Shown one piece after another: positions 27,572 through 36,446 of a stretch of DNA of 64,000 nucleotides. The notes beneath the pieces are model-generated. The model was not told the DNA's origin, ran no database searches, and saw nothing but the letters and a program-made list of their open reading frames with translations. Source of the stretch: VRUE01 sp963764365 (GTDB lineage: Bacteria; Actinomycetota; Thermoleophilia; Solirubrobacterales; 70-9); NCBI GenBank assembly GCA_963764365.1, contig CAVXSI010000002.1, forward strand, positions 310,001 to 374,000, read 5' to 3'. The translations under genes and the position numbers were made by a program. How positions within the stretch are numbered: position 1 is the stretch's first letter; every line of letters begins with the position of its first letter.

Positions 27572-28872
27572 GCCCGCCGCTCGCCGCGGTCGCCGGGATC
27601 GACAGCGGCGACACCGCCTGGATGCTGGTCGCCACCGCGCTGGTGCTGATGATGACCCCGGCGCTCGGCCTCTTCTATGCCGGCCTGGTGCGCTCGAAGA
27701 ACACGCTCAACACCTTCATGATGTGCGTTGCGGCGATCGCCGTCGCCACCGTCACCTGGGCGCTGGTCGGCTACTCGCTCGCCTTCGACGGCACCGGCGC
27801 GTTGATCGGCGGCCTCGGCTACGTCGCCCTGCACGGCGTCGACTTCGCGCCGCGCGAAGGGACGACCGTCCCGCACCTTGTCTTCATGGCCTTCCAGGCG
27901 ACCTTCTGCATCATCACCGTCGCGCTCGTCTCCGGCGCGGTGGTCGAGCGGATGCGCTTCGGCGCCTTCCTCGTCTTCGCGACGCTGTGGTCGGTGCTGG
28001 TCTACGCGGTGCTCGCCCACTGGGCGTTCGGCGGCGGCTGGCTCGCGGCCAACGGCACCCTCGACTTCGCCGGCGGCGTGCCGGTCGAGATGGGCTCCGG
28101 CTTCTCCGCCCTGGCGGCGGCGCTGGTCGTCGGGCAGCGCAAAGACTACGGCCGCCAGGCGTTGCTGCCGCACAACGCGGTGTACGTGCTGCTCGGTGCG
28201 GGCCTGCTCTGGTTCGGCTGGTTCGGCTTCAACGGCGGCAGCGGCTTCTCGACCGGCAACCCCAGCGTGCTGGCCTTCGTCAACACGCTGCTGACCCCGG
28301 CCTGCTCGCTGCTCACCTGGTTCGTCCTCGACCTGATCCGCGGCCGCAAAGTGACGGCGATCGGCGCCGCCACGGCGATCATCGTCGGCTGCGTGCTGAT
28401 CACCCCAGCCGGCGGCTTCATCTCCCCCGGCTGGGCGATGGCACTGGGCTTCCTCGGCGCCCTGCCCTGCTACGCGATGATCGTCTGGCGCCCGCGCACG
28501 CGGGTCGACGAGACGCTCGACGTGCTCGCCGCCCACGGCATCGCCGGCTTCACCGGCATCCTCGCCGTCGGCGTCGTCGCCTCGCTCGCCTGGAACGGCG
28601 TCTCCGACGGGCTGATCTACGGCAACGCGGCGCAGCTCGGCGACCAGGCGCTGGCCGCGCTGGCCGGGCCCGCCTACGCCTTCGGCATGACCTTCGTCCT
28701 GCTGAAGCTGATCGGCCTGGCGATGCCGCTGCGCTCGAGCGAGCACGAGGAGGCCGTCGGGATGGACGTCACCCACCACGGCGAGGAGGCCTACGTAACC
28801 GGCGAGGGCGCGATCCTCGTCCTGCCCGACTCCGAGGAGGGGCAGGAGGCGCTGGCGGCCGACCTGGCCTGA
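27568..28872 (+). CDS. amt: Ammonium transporter with Glu replacing the first pore histidine
   Basis: 434 residues with eleven predicted helices. Typical segments are MTPALGLFYAGLVRSKN, GAVVERMRFGAF and AAHGIAGFTGILAVG. In AmtB two histidines line the pore, one in DFAGGTVVHINAG and one in GVHGVGG. Here the first segment reads DFAGGVPVEMGSG, placing Glu174 at the first position; the second histidine is kept (His323). The Glu/His pair recalls fungal Mep1/Mep3. Coupled to glnK by a four-base overlap. The C-terminal tail after the last helix is acidic (LPDSEEGQEALAADLA). Confidence 0.93.
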   Translation: MSPPLAAVAGIDSGDTAWMLVATALVLMMTPALGLFYAGLVRSKNTLNTFMMCVAAIAVATVTWALVGYSLAFDGTGALIGGLGYVALHGVDFAPREGTTVPHLVFMAFQATFCIITVALVSGAVVERMRFGAFLVFATLWSVLVYAVLAHWAFGGGWLAANGTLDFAGGVPVEMGSGFSALAAALVVGQRKDYGRQALLPHNAVYVLLGAGLLWFGWFGFNGGSGFSTGNPSVLAFVNTLLTPACSLLTWFVLDLIRGRKVTAIGAATAIIVGCVLITPAGGFISPGWAMALGFLGALPCYAMIVWRPRTRVDETLDVLAAHGIAGFTGILAVGVVASLAWNGVSDGLIYGNAAQLGDQALAALAGPAYAFGMTFVLLKLIGLAMPLRSSEHEEAVGMDVTHHGEEAYVTGEGAILVLPDSEEGQEALAADLA

Positions 28873-28934
28873 CCGGCGACCTGGTCCTCATAGCTGGGCC
28901 GCGATCGGCTCGGCAAGAGCGTCAGGCCCACGTA

Positions 28935-28984
28935 GACGTGCCGTCGATTCGCCGCCCACTATGGGGGATAACTACCGGCACGTC
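28935..28984. repeat. Palindromic repeat family A, copy 6
   Basis: A 50-bp palindrome with arms GACGTGCCG and CGGCACGTC and centre CCCACTATGGGGG; the inner stem is less regular than in other copies. It lies between the convergent amt and cupredoxin-like genes. Confidence 0.85.
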
Positions 28985-29008
28985 TAGGGACCCACGGCAC
29001 CGCTCTGA

Positions 29009-29632
29009 TCAGCCGGCCGGGAGGACCTCGATCGAGCCGTGCATCCAGGGGTGAATTGCGGAGATGAAGTAGATCCGCACCGGGCCCGCCGAAGCGTCGA
29101 CGGTCAGCGGCTGTTCGATAGAGCCGCCGGGCCTGGCGCCGCTGAACCAGGAGTCGCCCCTGTGACCGACGCTGCCGAGCGTGTCCCAGCCTTCCCCGCC
29201 GGCCCGGGCGGGGTTTTCCGCCGGCGGCCCGCCGTTGCCTTCGACGCCGTGCCAGCGGGCGATCGCGCCGCAGACGACGCCTCCGCGGGCGCAGCGCCGG
29301 CGAGCGCTCCTGCCCCTCGGGATCGAGCCCCGGGCGACAAGCGAGAAGGTGTTTGGGCCGACCTTGCGCGGGTCCGTCCGGTTGACGACCCGCAGCATCT
29401 CGCCGGCGACGACCGTCGTCGGGCCGACGAAGCGCAGGCCCTTCACGCCGGCGGCGATGTAGACGGTCGGTACCGCGCCGGGTTCGACCGAGCCTTCCGG
29501 CCCGTAGGCGCCGGCCGCGGGAGGCGCGGCGACCAGACAGAGCGCCGCAAGCAAGGCGCCGAGCGCCGCAGCCATGACCCCGTGCCCGGGGTGACCGCCG
29601 GCGCCCGCTCGCGTCCCCCGGAACCTAGGCAC
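29009..29632 (-). CDS. Secreted cupredoxin-like protein
   Basis: Up to 207 residues. A signal peptide (MAAALGALLAALCLVAAPPA) follows an Arg/Gly-rich N-terminus, so ATG 29575 may be the real start; GTG 29632 overlaps the end of the upstream permease gene and would couple translation. The mature domain has cupredoxin-like strands (VPTVYIAAGVKGLRFVGPTT, AGEMLRVVNRTD) and ends with YFISAIHPWMHGSIEV, a His-x3-His candidate copper site. Two cysteines occur in RRRCARGGVVCG. It is the third gene of an ABC exporter operon. Confidence 0.65.
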   Translation of the reverse strand: MPRFRGTRAGAGGHPGHGVMAAALGALLAALCLVAAPPAAGAYGPEGSVEPGAVPTVYIAAGVKGLRFVGPTTVVAGEMLRVVNRTDPRKVGPNTFSLVARGSIPRGRSARRRCARGGVVCGAIARWHGVEGNGGPPAENPARAGGEGWDTLGSVGHRGDSWFSGARPGGSIEQPLTVDASAGPVRIYFISAIHPWMHGSIEVLPAG

Positions 29633-30388
29633 GAAGCCGGTACCCCCTTGAGAACAGCCTCAGGTTGAACGCGAACAGCGCGGCGGTCGCCGCGGTCAGC
29701 GCCAGCAGCGAGAGCGCGATGCTGACTTCGCTGAAGCCGACGAAGCCGTAGCGAACCAGGTTGATCATGTAGTAGATCGGGTTGAAGCGGGTCAGCGTCT
29801 CGAACGGCTGCGGCAGCAGCGCTGCCGAGTAGAAGACGCCGCCGAGGAAGATCAGCGGCTGCAGGATGAAGGTCTGCGCGAAGGCGACGTCGTCGAACTG
29901 CTCGGCGCGGACGCCGATCAGCACCCCGAGCTGGGAGAAGAAGAAGCCGACCAGGAACAGCGACGGGATCAGGACGATGACGTGGTCGACCGGCAGGCCG
30001 ACGAGGCCGAACGAGACGACGAAGGTCAGCGTGGCGACGATCAGCCCGCGCGCGAAGCCGCCGAGCGAGAAGGCGAGCAGCAGCTCCGCCGGCGAGGCGG
30101 GCGAGGAGAGCTGGTCCTGGATCGCCCCCTGAAACTTCTGCTGCAGGATCGAGGAGGAGTTGTTGGTGAAGGCGTTGGTCGAGAACGCCATCATGATCAA
30201 GCCGGGGATCACGAAGAGGATGTATTCGATCCCGTGCAGCTGCTTGATCCGCGAGCCGAGCGCCGCCCCGAAGACCATTATGTAGAGGAAGGTTTCCAGC
30301 AGCGGCGCGCCCAGGGTCTGTTTCTTGATCTTCATGAAGCGGTTGACCTCGCGCCGCCAGAGGGTCGCGAAGCGAATCTGCGCCGCGC

Positions 30389-30392
<4 letters not shown>
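29625..30392 (-). CDS. ABC-2 type exporter permease (DrrB-like)
   Basis: 255 residues with six predicted helices. The N-terminus WRREVNRFMKIKKQTLGAPL and the central IQDQLSSPASPAELLLAF and LQPLIFLGGVFYS segments match the ABC-2 drug and polysaccharide exporter family. The start overlaps the ATPase stop by four bases (ATGA) and the end overlaps the cupredoxin-like gene, so all three are co-translated. Confidence 0.92.
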
Positions 30393-31153
<761 letters not shown>

Positions 31154-31204
31154 GACGCTCAAACCTAGACGACGGCCGATCCGGGGCCCTCGCTGCGCCG
31201 TTTT

Positions 31205-31238
31205 GTACTTTGACCGTGTCATAGCCCGGTCAAAGTCC
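31205..31238. repeat. Palindromic repeat family B, copy 3
   Basis: GTACTTTGACCGTG, centre TCATAG, CCCGGTCAAAGTCC. It lies in the 109-bp gap between the divergent ABC and exonuclease starts, between their two leaderless promoters (-10 boxes at 31162-31167 minus and 31250-31255 plus), unlike copies 1 and 2 that flank the DUF559 gene. Confidence 0.8.
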
Positions 31239-31262
31239 AAAGCGGCGCGTAGGGTTGCGGCG

Positions 31263-32120
31263 ATGACCGCGCCGCTGCTCGCAGTCGACACGCCTTCGAT
31301 GCTCTACCGGGCGTTCTACGCGCTGCCGGACTCCATAAGGGGCCCCGACGGGAGCCCGGTCAACGCGCTGCTCGGCGCCGCCAACCTGATCGTCCGCGAG
31401 GTCGAGGCGCACGGGCCGCGCGCGGTCGCGCTCTGCTTCGGCCCCGACGCCGCCTCCTACCGGACCGCGCTGTATCCCGCCTACCACGCCGAGCGCCCAC
31501 CGATGCCCGAGGGGCTGGCGCCGCAGTGGGCCGACGCCACCGCCTTCTTCGAGTCCTTCGGCTGGACCGTGGCGCGCAGCGAGTCGCTGGAGGCCGACGA
31601 CCTGCTCGGCAGCTACGCGCGGCTCGAGGCCGGGGCGGGCGGCCGCGCCCTGCTGCTGACCGGCGACCGCGACATGTACCAGTGCGCCGGCGAGCGGGTC
31701 GCCGTCCTCTACGTCCGCACCGGCGGCGAAGGAGCGGAGGAGGTGACCCCGGACGGTGTGCGCGAGCGCTACGGGATCGACCCTGAGTTGGTGCCCGACT
31801 TCATCGCCCTGCGCGGCGACCCCTCCGACGGCCTGCCCGGCGCCAAGGGGGTCGGGCCGAAGACCGCGGCGGAGCTGCTGCGCCGCCACGGCAGCCTCGA
31901 GGCGGTGCTCGACAGCGCGATCCGCGAGCGGCGGCCGAAGCTGCGCGGAGCCCTGCTCGGCGCCCGCGAGGAGCTGCTCGCCTTCAAGGGCATCGCCACC
32001 CTGCGCGACGCCGGCGTCGAGCGCCCGCCCGACCGCCCGACCGACTGGGCCGGCGCCGCGGCGGCCGCCCGCGGGCGCGGCATGAACCGCCTCGCCGAGC
32101 GGCTCGAGAGCCACGCCTGA
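31263..32120 (+). CDS. 5'-3' exonuclease / flap endonuclease-like protein
   Basis: 285 residues homologous to the N-terminal nuclease domain of DNA polymerase I, standing alone. Acidic metal ligands appear in LLAVDTPSMLYRAF, SLEADDLLGSYA and LLTGDRDMYQ, and the helix-3-turn-helix DNA clamp is GDPSDGLPGAKGVGPKTA. It would remove RNA primers or flaps in replication and repair. I use ATG 31263, not the longer open frame through repeat B, because TAGGGT at 31250-31255 ends seven bases upstream. Confidence 0.92.
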   Translation: MTAPLLAVDTPSMLYRAFYALPDSIRGPDGSPVNALLGAANLIVREVEAHGPRAVALCFGPDAASYRTALYPAYHAERPPMPEGLAPQWADATAFFESFGWTVARSESLEADDLLGSYARLEAGAGGRALLLTGDRDMYQCAGERVAVLYVRTGGEGAEEVTPDGVRERYGIDPELVPDFIALRGDPSDGLPGAKGVGPKTAAELLRRHGSLEAVLDSAIRERRPKLRGALLGAREELLAFKGIATLRDAGVERPPDRPTDWAGAAAAARGRGMNRLAERLESHA

Positions 32121-32191
32121 GGGGGAAAGGCCGGCGCGGGCGGCGGCGGTCACCGGCCTGAGGGTCGCGAGCCGGCTCGACGGCGCTGCGC

Positions 32192-33691
32192 TCAGGCGGC
32201 GATCGGCTCGGCCGGCCGCTCGCGCGGCGCCGACCGGGAGAACTCGAGGATGCCGTCGTCGATCGCCCCGCGGCGGATCGAGCGCACGTCGAGGACGTAG
32301 TTCTGGCGCAGCTTCCAGGGCTCGCGCGAGCCCTGCTTCGGGAAGCGGTCGAGCGAGCGCAGCACGTAGCCGGAGTTGAAGTCGAGCAGCGGCACCTCGG
32401 CGACCGAGGGGTCGGCCGCCGGCAGGCAGCGGCTGTAGCCGCCGGCGTCCATGTGGGCGAGCAGGCGGCAGACGTATTCGGAGACCAGGTCGGCCTTCAG
32501 GGTCCAGGAGGCGTTGGTGTAGCCGACAGTGAAGGCGAAGTTCGGCACGCCGCCCAGCATCATCCCCTTGTAGGCCATCGTCTTCGGCACGTCGACCGGC
32601 TCGCCGTCGACGCTCAGCTCCATGCCGCCGAGGAAGAGCAGGCTGAGGCCGGTCGCGGTGACGATCACGTCGGCCTCGAGCTCCTCGCCCGACGCCAGCT
32701 CGAGGCCGCGCTCGGTGAAGGTCTCGATCCGGTCGGTGACGACCGAGGCATCGCCGCGTGAGATCGCCCGGAAGAGGTCGCCGTCGGGGACCAGGCACAT
32801 CCGCTGGTCCCAGGGGTTGTAGCGCGGCGTGAAGTGGGTGTCGATGTCGTAGCCGGCCGGCAGCGAGCGTTCGACCCCGCGGCGGATCAGCTTCTTGATC
32901 AGCTCCGGCCGGCGGCGGCTGAGCTGGTAGATCGCCGACTGGATCAGGACGTTCTTCCAGCGGACGATCGCGTAGACGGCCCTGCGCGGCAGGAAGCGAC
33001 GCAGCCCGTGGGCGACCGGGTCCTCGGCCGGCAGCGAGGCGATGTAGGTGGGCGAGCGCTGCAGCATCGTCACGTGGGCGGCCTTCTCGGCCATCGCCGG
33101 CACCAGCGTCACCGCGGTCGCGCCGCTGCCGATCACGACCACCCGCCTGCCCTCGTAGTCGAGGTCCTCGGGCCAGTGCTGGGGGTGGATCACCGGACCG
33201 TCGAAGCGCTCGACCCCGGGGAACTCGGGGGTGTAGCCCTCGTCGTAGCGGTAGTAGCCGCTGCAGGTCCAGAGGAAGCCGCAGGTCAGCCGCACCGTCT
33301 CCCCCGTGTCGGTCCGCTCCGCCTCGACCGTCCAGCGCGAGTCCTCGCTCGACCACTGGGCGGCGACGACGCGGTGTTGGAAGCGGACCCGGCGGTCGAT
33401 CCCGCCCTCGCGCGCCGTCCGCCGCACGTACTCGAGGATCGAGGGGCCGTCGGCGATCGTCTTCTCCTCGGTCCACGGCTTGAAGCGGTAGCCGAGCGTG
33501 TGCATGTCGGAGTCGGAGCGGATCCCGGGGTAGCGGAACAGGTCCCAGGTGCCGCCGATCGCGTCACGCGCCTCGAGGATCGCGTAGCTCTTGCCCGGTA
33601 GCCGTTCCTGGAGGTGGTGCGCGGCGCCGATCCCCGAGAGGCCGGCACCGACGATCAGCACATCGAGATGCTCTGGCGACGGCTCGGGCAC
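32192..33691 (-). CDS. Flavin-containing monooxygenase, Baeyer-Villiger type
   Basis: 499 residues. The FAD motif is VLIVGAGLSGIGAAHHL and the NADPH motif VVVIGSGATAVTLVPAM. Between them is the Baeyer-Villiger fingerprint FxGxxxHxxxWP, read here as FDGPVIHPQHWP. Further family segments are GGTWDLFRYPGIRSDSDM and IVTATGLSL. EthA-like members of this group oxidise ketones and thioamides. The start is GTG 33691; an 18-bp perfect palindrome 19 bases upstream is a probable operator for a TetR-like regulator not encoded here. Confidence 0.93.
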   Translation of the reverse strand: MPEPSPEHLDVLIVGAGLSGIGAAHHLQERLPGKSYAILEARDAIGGTWDLFRYPGIRSDSDMHTLGYRFKPWTEEKTIADGPSILEYVRRTAREGGIDRRVRFQHRVVAAQWSSEDSRWTVEAERTDTGETVRLTCGFLWTCSGYYRYDEGYTPEFPGVERFDGPVIHPQHWPEDLDYEGRRVVVIGSGATAVTLVPAMAEKAAHVTMLQRSPTYIASLPAEDPVAHGLRRFLPRRAVYAIVRWKNVLIQSAIYQLSRRRPELIKKLIRRGVERSLPAGYDIDTHFTPRYNPWDQRMCLVPDGDLFRAISRGDASVVTDRIETFTERGLELASGEELEADVIVTATGLSLLFLGGMELSVDGEPVDVPKTMAYKGMMLGGVPNFAFTVGYTNASWTLKADLVSEYVCRLLAHMDAGGYSRCLPAADPSVAEVPLLDFNSGYVLRSLDRFPKQGSREPWKLRQNYVLDVRSIRRGAIDDGILEFSRSAPRERPAEPIAA

Positions 33692-33709
33692 GGGGCGGCA
33701 TTCTGGCAG

Positions 33710-33727
33710 ACTGGCTGGTCAGCCAGT
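33710..33727. promoter_or_regulatory. Perfect 18-bp palindrome upstream of the monooxygenase
   Basis: ACTGGCTGGTCAGCCAGT, perfectly symmetric, 19 bases ahead of the GTG start. Size and position fit a TetR/MarR-type operator. No regulator gene is adjacent. Confidence 0.6.
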
Positions 33728-33871
33728 GTGACGAGCCGCATGGCGCCGTGGCAAGGGGCGCAGGCTGGGCAGGATCCTTCCTACCGGGTTCTGGCTCAGC
33801 GGATTGAGACATCCGGCCAAAGCGGACGGATAGCGGATCGGCGGCGGCGAAGCAGACCCGATGATCGTGCG

Positions 33872-35092
33872 GTGACGACCTCCGCCCTCCTCGCCCGCAA
33901 TCCTTCCGCTCGAACCGCGTCGACCGCCCTGCTCGCGGCCGGCGCCCTGCTCGCGGCGCTCCTCTTCGCCGCGCCGGCCAGGGCGGAATTCGGCTTCGTC
34001 GCCAGCTGGGGGGAGCAGGGCTCGGGCGCCGGCCAGTTCGAATCGCCGGCCGGCGTCGCCGCAGACGCCCAGGGCGACGTCTACGTCGCCGACACCTTCA
34101 ACAACCGCATCCAGGTGTTCGGGCCCTGCCACGAGCCCACCGCCTCCTGGGGCGGTTTCGGGTCGGGCGACGGGCAGCTCAGCTCACCGCTCGGCGTCGC
34201 AGTCGCCCCCGGGGGCGATGTCTACGTCGCCGACACCGGCAACGACCGGGTGCAGGAGTTCGACGCGGCCGGGGGCTTCGTCCGCGCCTGGGGCGGCTCC
34301 GGGTCACGCCCCGGTCAGTTCGACCTGCCGTTCGCGGTCGCGGTCGATGCGCAGGGGAACGTCTACGTCGCCGACACCGGCAACGACCGGGTGCAGGAGT
34401 TCGACGCGGCCGGCAGCTTCATCGCCCAGTGGGGACGGTTCGGCTCCGGCACCGGCCAGTTCGACATGCCCTCCTCCCTCACGATCGGCGCCGGCGGCGA
34501 CGTCTACGTCGCCGACACCGGCAACGACCGGGTGCAGGAGTTCAGCCCCGCGGGCGCGTTCGTCCGCAGGTGGGGCAGCTTCGGCTCGACCGACGGCCGC
34601 TTCAACTCGCCCCGCGGGATCGCCGCCGGCGCGGGCGGGGAGCTCTACGTCGCCGACACGAACAACAGCCGCATCGAGGAGTTCTCCCCGGACGGCGGCT
34701 TCCTCGGCAAGTGGGGAAGCTTCGGGTCCGGCGACGGGCAGTTCCACTATGCGGTCGGCGTCGGCACGGACCCGCTCGGCAATGTCTACGTGGCCGAGAA
34801 CTACCCGAACGACCGGGTGCAGATGTTCGGCGACCCGCCGCCGACGGTCGCCGACCTGCTGGCGGCGGTCCGGGCGCTGAGCCTCCCCCACGGCATCGCC
34901 AACAGCCTCGAGGCGAAGCTGAGGAACGCACGCGAAGATGGCCCGGCGGGCAGCCTCGCCGGCAAGCTCGGGGCCTTCGTCGCCGCTCTGCGCACGCAGA
35001 GCGGCAAGAAGGTGCCCACCGAGGCCGCCGCGGAGTTGATCGCCGAGGCCGGCCGGGTCGGCGGCGGACCGAGCTGCCCGGCGGGTGGCTGA
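33872..35092 (+). CDS. Secreted NHL-repeat beta-propeller protein
   Basis: 406 residues from GTG 33872. A signal peptide (TALLAAGALLAALLFAAPARA) precedes six NHL blades, each with a core such as GDVYVADTGNDRVQEF. Three blades are almost identical at the DNA level, showing recent internal duplication. The C-terminal 85 residues (DLLAAVRALSLPHGIANSLE, LIAEAGRVGG) form a helical FIMAH-like module. The propeller probably binds an extracellular ligand or matrix partner; no enzymatic residues are evident. A hairpin terminator follows directly. Confidence 0.87.
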   Translation: MTTSALLARNPSARTASTALLAAGALLAALLFAAPARAEFGFVASWGEQGSGAGQFESPAGVAADAQGDVYVADTFNNRIQVFGPCHEPTASWGGFGSGDGQLSSPLGVAVAPGGDVYVADTGNDRVQEFDAAGGFVRAWGGSGSRPGQFDLPFAVAVDAQGNVYVADTGNDRVQEFDAAGSFIAQWGRFGSGTGQFDMPSSLTIGAGGDVYVADTGNDRVQEFSPAGAFVRRWGSFGSTDGRFNSPRGIAAGAGGELYVADTNNSRIEEFSPDGGFLGKWGSFGSGDGQFHYAVGVGTDPLGNVYVAENYPNDRVQMFGDPPPTVADLLAAVRALSLPHGIANSLEAKLRNAREDGPAGSLAGKLGAFVAALRTQSGKKVPTEAAAELIAEAGRVGGGPSCPAGG

Positions 35093-35098
35093 GAAACG

Positions 35099-35124
35099 CC
35101 GGGGCCGCACGGTGGCGGCCCCGG
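35099..35124 (+). terminator. Intrinsic terminator of the NHL gene
   Basis: CCGGGGCCGC and GCGGCCCCGG form a perfect ten-base stem with a six-base loop, starting six bases past the stop. Confidence 0.7.
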
Positions 35125-35239
35125 CCAGGTGCTTCGAAGCGAGCGCGGAAGCGACTGACGGGTGGGACAAAGCCCGCCTTCCTGCGCCCGCCGGTGCCCG
35201 GGGTGGATTCCACCGGGCGCCCCAAAACGAGTGCGGCGC

Positions 35240-35304
35240 CTAGCGGCCCTGCACCTCCAGAGTCCCGTCAAGCATGTGAATCAAGTTAGGACCACCTCCT
35301 TTCT
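35240..35304 (-). other. Extended Shine-Dalgarno with possible 14-residue leader peptide
   Basis: On the minus strand AGAAAGGAGGTGGTCC (35289-35304) is an almost perfect complement of the 16S 3' end. TTG 35284 lies about ten bases on and would encode MIHMLDGTLEVQGR, ending at 35240; a GC hairpin follows at about 35205-35228. No minus-strand gene follows. On the plus strand the same bases mimic the 16S tail. The rest of the 294-base gap between the NHL and SDR genes holds only the NHL terminator and the SDR promoter. Confidence 0.35.
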
Positions 35305-35386
35305 CTGGTCGTCCGATTGAAGCAAATCGCCTGGTCGGCCATTGCGCCGCTCGCGAATTCCCGAGCCCACGTACTCTCCGTGGCGC

Positions 35387-36421
35387 ATGGAGTCCTCGGC
35401 GACAGCGAAGACGGTCCTGGTCAGCGGCGGCTCCGGCTTCCTCGGCGGCTGGTGCGTGGTCGAGCTGCTGCGCCGCGGCTACGAGGTGCGGACGACGGTC
35501 CGCGACCTCGCGCGTGAGCCGGAGGTGCGGGCGGCGGTCGGGTCCGAGGTCGAGGCCGGCGAGCGGCTGACGGTGCTCGCCGCCGACCTGCTCTCCGACG
35601 AGGGCTGGGGCGCCGCCGTCGAGGGCTGCGACCACGTCCTCCACGTCGCCTCGCCGTTCCCGCCGGCGCAGCCGAAGGACCCCGACGAGCTGATCGTGCC
35701 GGCCCGCGAGGGCACCCTGCGCGTCCTGCGGGCGAGCCTCGACGCCGGCGTCGAGCGGGTCGTCGTCACCTCCTCGGTCGCCGCCGTCACCGGCGCGCGC
35801 AAGCCGCCGGACCGGCCGCTGACCGAGGCCGACTGGAGCGACCCCGACAACCCGAAGCTGACCCCGTACGCGCGCTCGAAGACGATCGCCGAGCGGGCCG
35901 CCTGGGACCTGGCGGCGGAGCGCGGCGCGACCGAGCGGCTGGCGACGGTCAACCCCGGCGCGATCCTCGGCCCGGTGCTGGGCAAGGGCCGTTCCTACTC
36001 GCTACAGGCGGTCGAACGGCTGCTGCAGGGGACGCCCGGCATCCCGCGGATCGGCTTCAGCTTCGTCGACGTGCGCGACGTCGCCGACCTGCACGTGCGG
36101 GCGATGACCGCACCGGAGGCGGGCGGCGAGCGCTTCGTCGCGGTGGCGCAGTTCCTCTGGATGGCCGACCTCGCGGCGGTCCTGCGCGAGCGGCTCGGCG
36201 AGCGCGCCGCCAAGGTCCCGACCCGCAACGTCCCCAACCTGCTCGTCCGCGCGATGGGCCTGTTCGACCCCGGCATCCGCTCGATCGCCGGCCAGCTCGG
36301 CAAGCAGACGACCCTCTCCAGCGAGAAGGCCGAATCGGTCCTCGGCTGGTCGCCGCGCCCACCCGAGGAAACGATCGTCGACTGCGCCGAAAGCCTGGGG
36401 GGGTCCTACGCTGCGCTTTAG
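35387..36421 (+). CDS. NAD(P)-dependent epimerase/dihydroflavonol-reductase-like SDR
   Basis: 344 residues, extended short-chain dehydrogenase. The dinucleotide motif is VLVSGGSGFLGGWCVVEL, the catalytic Tyr-Lys pair is YARSKTIAE with an upstream TSSVAAVTG serine region, and NPGAILGPVLG follows. This pattern is typical of dihydroflavonol 4-reductase-like or cinnamoyl-CoA reductase-like bacterial enzymes that reduce aldehydes or ketones; the substrate is unknown. ATG 35387 is chosen because TACTCT at 35372-35377 ends nine bases before it (leaderless). Confidence 0.88.
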   Translation: MESSATAKTVLVSGGSGFLGGWCVVELLRRGYEVRTTVRDLAREPEVRAAVGSEVEAGERLTVLAADLLSDEGWGAAVEGCDHVLHVASPFPPAQPKDPDELIVPAREGTLRVLRASLDAGVERVVVTSSVAAVTGARKPPDRPLTEADWSDPDNPKLTPYARSKTIAERAAWDLAAERGATERLATVNPGAILGPVLGKGRSYSLQAVERLLQGTPGIPRIGFSFVDVRDVADLHVRAMTAPEAGGERFVAVAQFLWMADLAAVLRERLGERAAKVPTRNVPNLLVRAMGLFDPGIRSIAGQLGKQTTLSSEKAESVLGWSPRPPEETIVDCAESLGGSYAAL

Positions 36422-36446
36422 GAAGCGCATTAACCTCCAGCCGGCC

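Noticed and set aside
33614..33871. N-terminal extension of the NHL protein
   Set aside because: The extension crosses the monooxygenase promoter palindrome and is Arg-rich without homology; GTG 33872 directly precedes a good signal peptide.
35289..35304. Fragment of a 16S rRNA gene
   Set aside because: Only about 15 bases match the 16S tail; no further rRNA sequence is present on either side.
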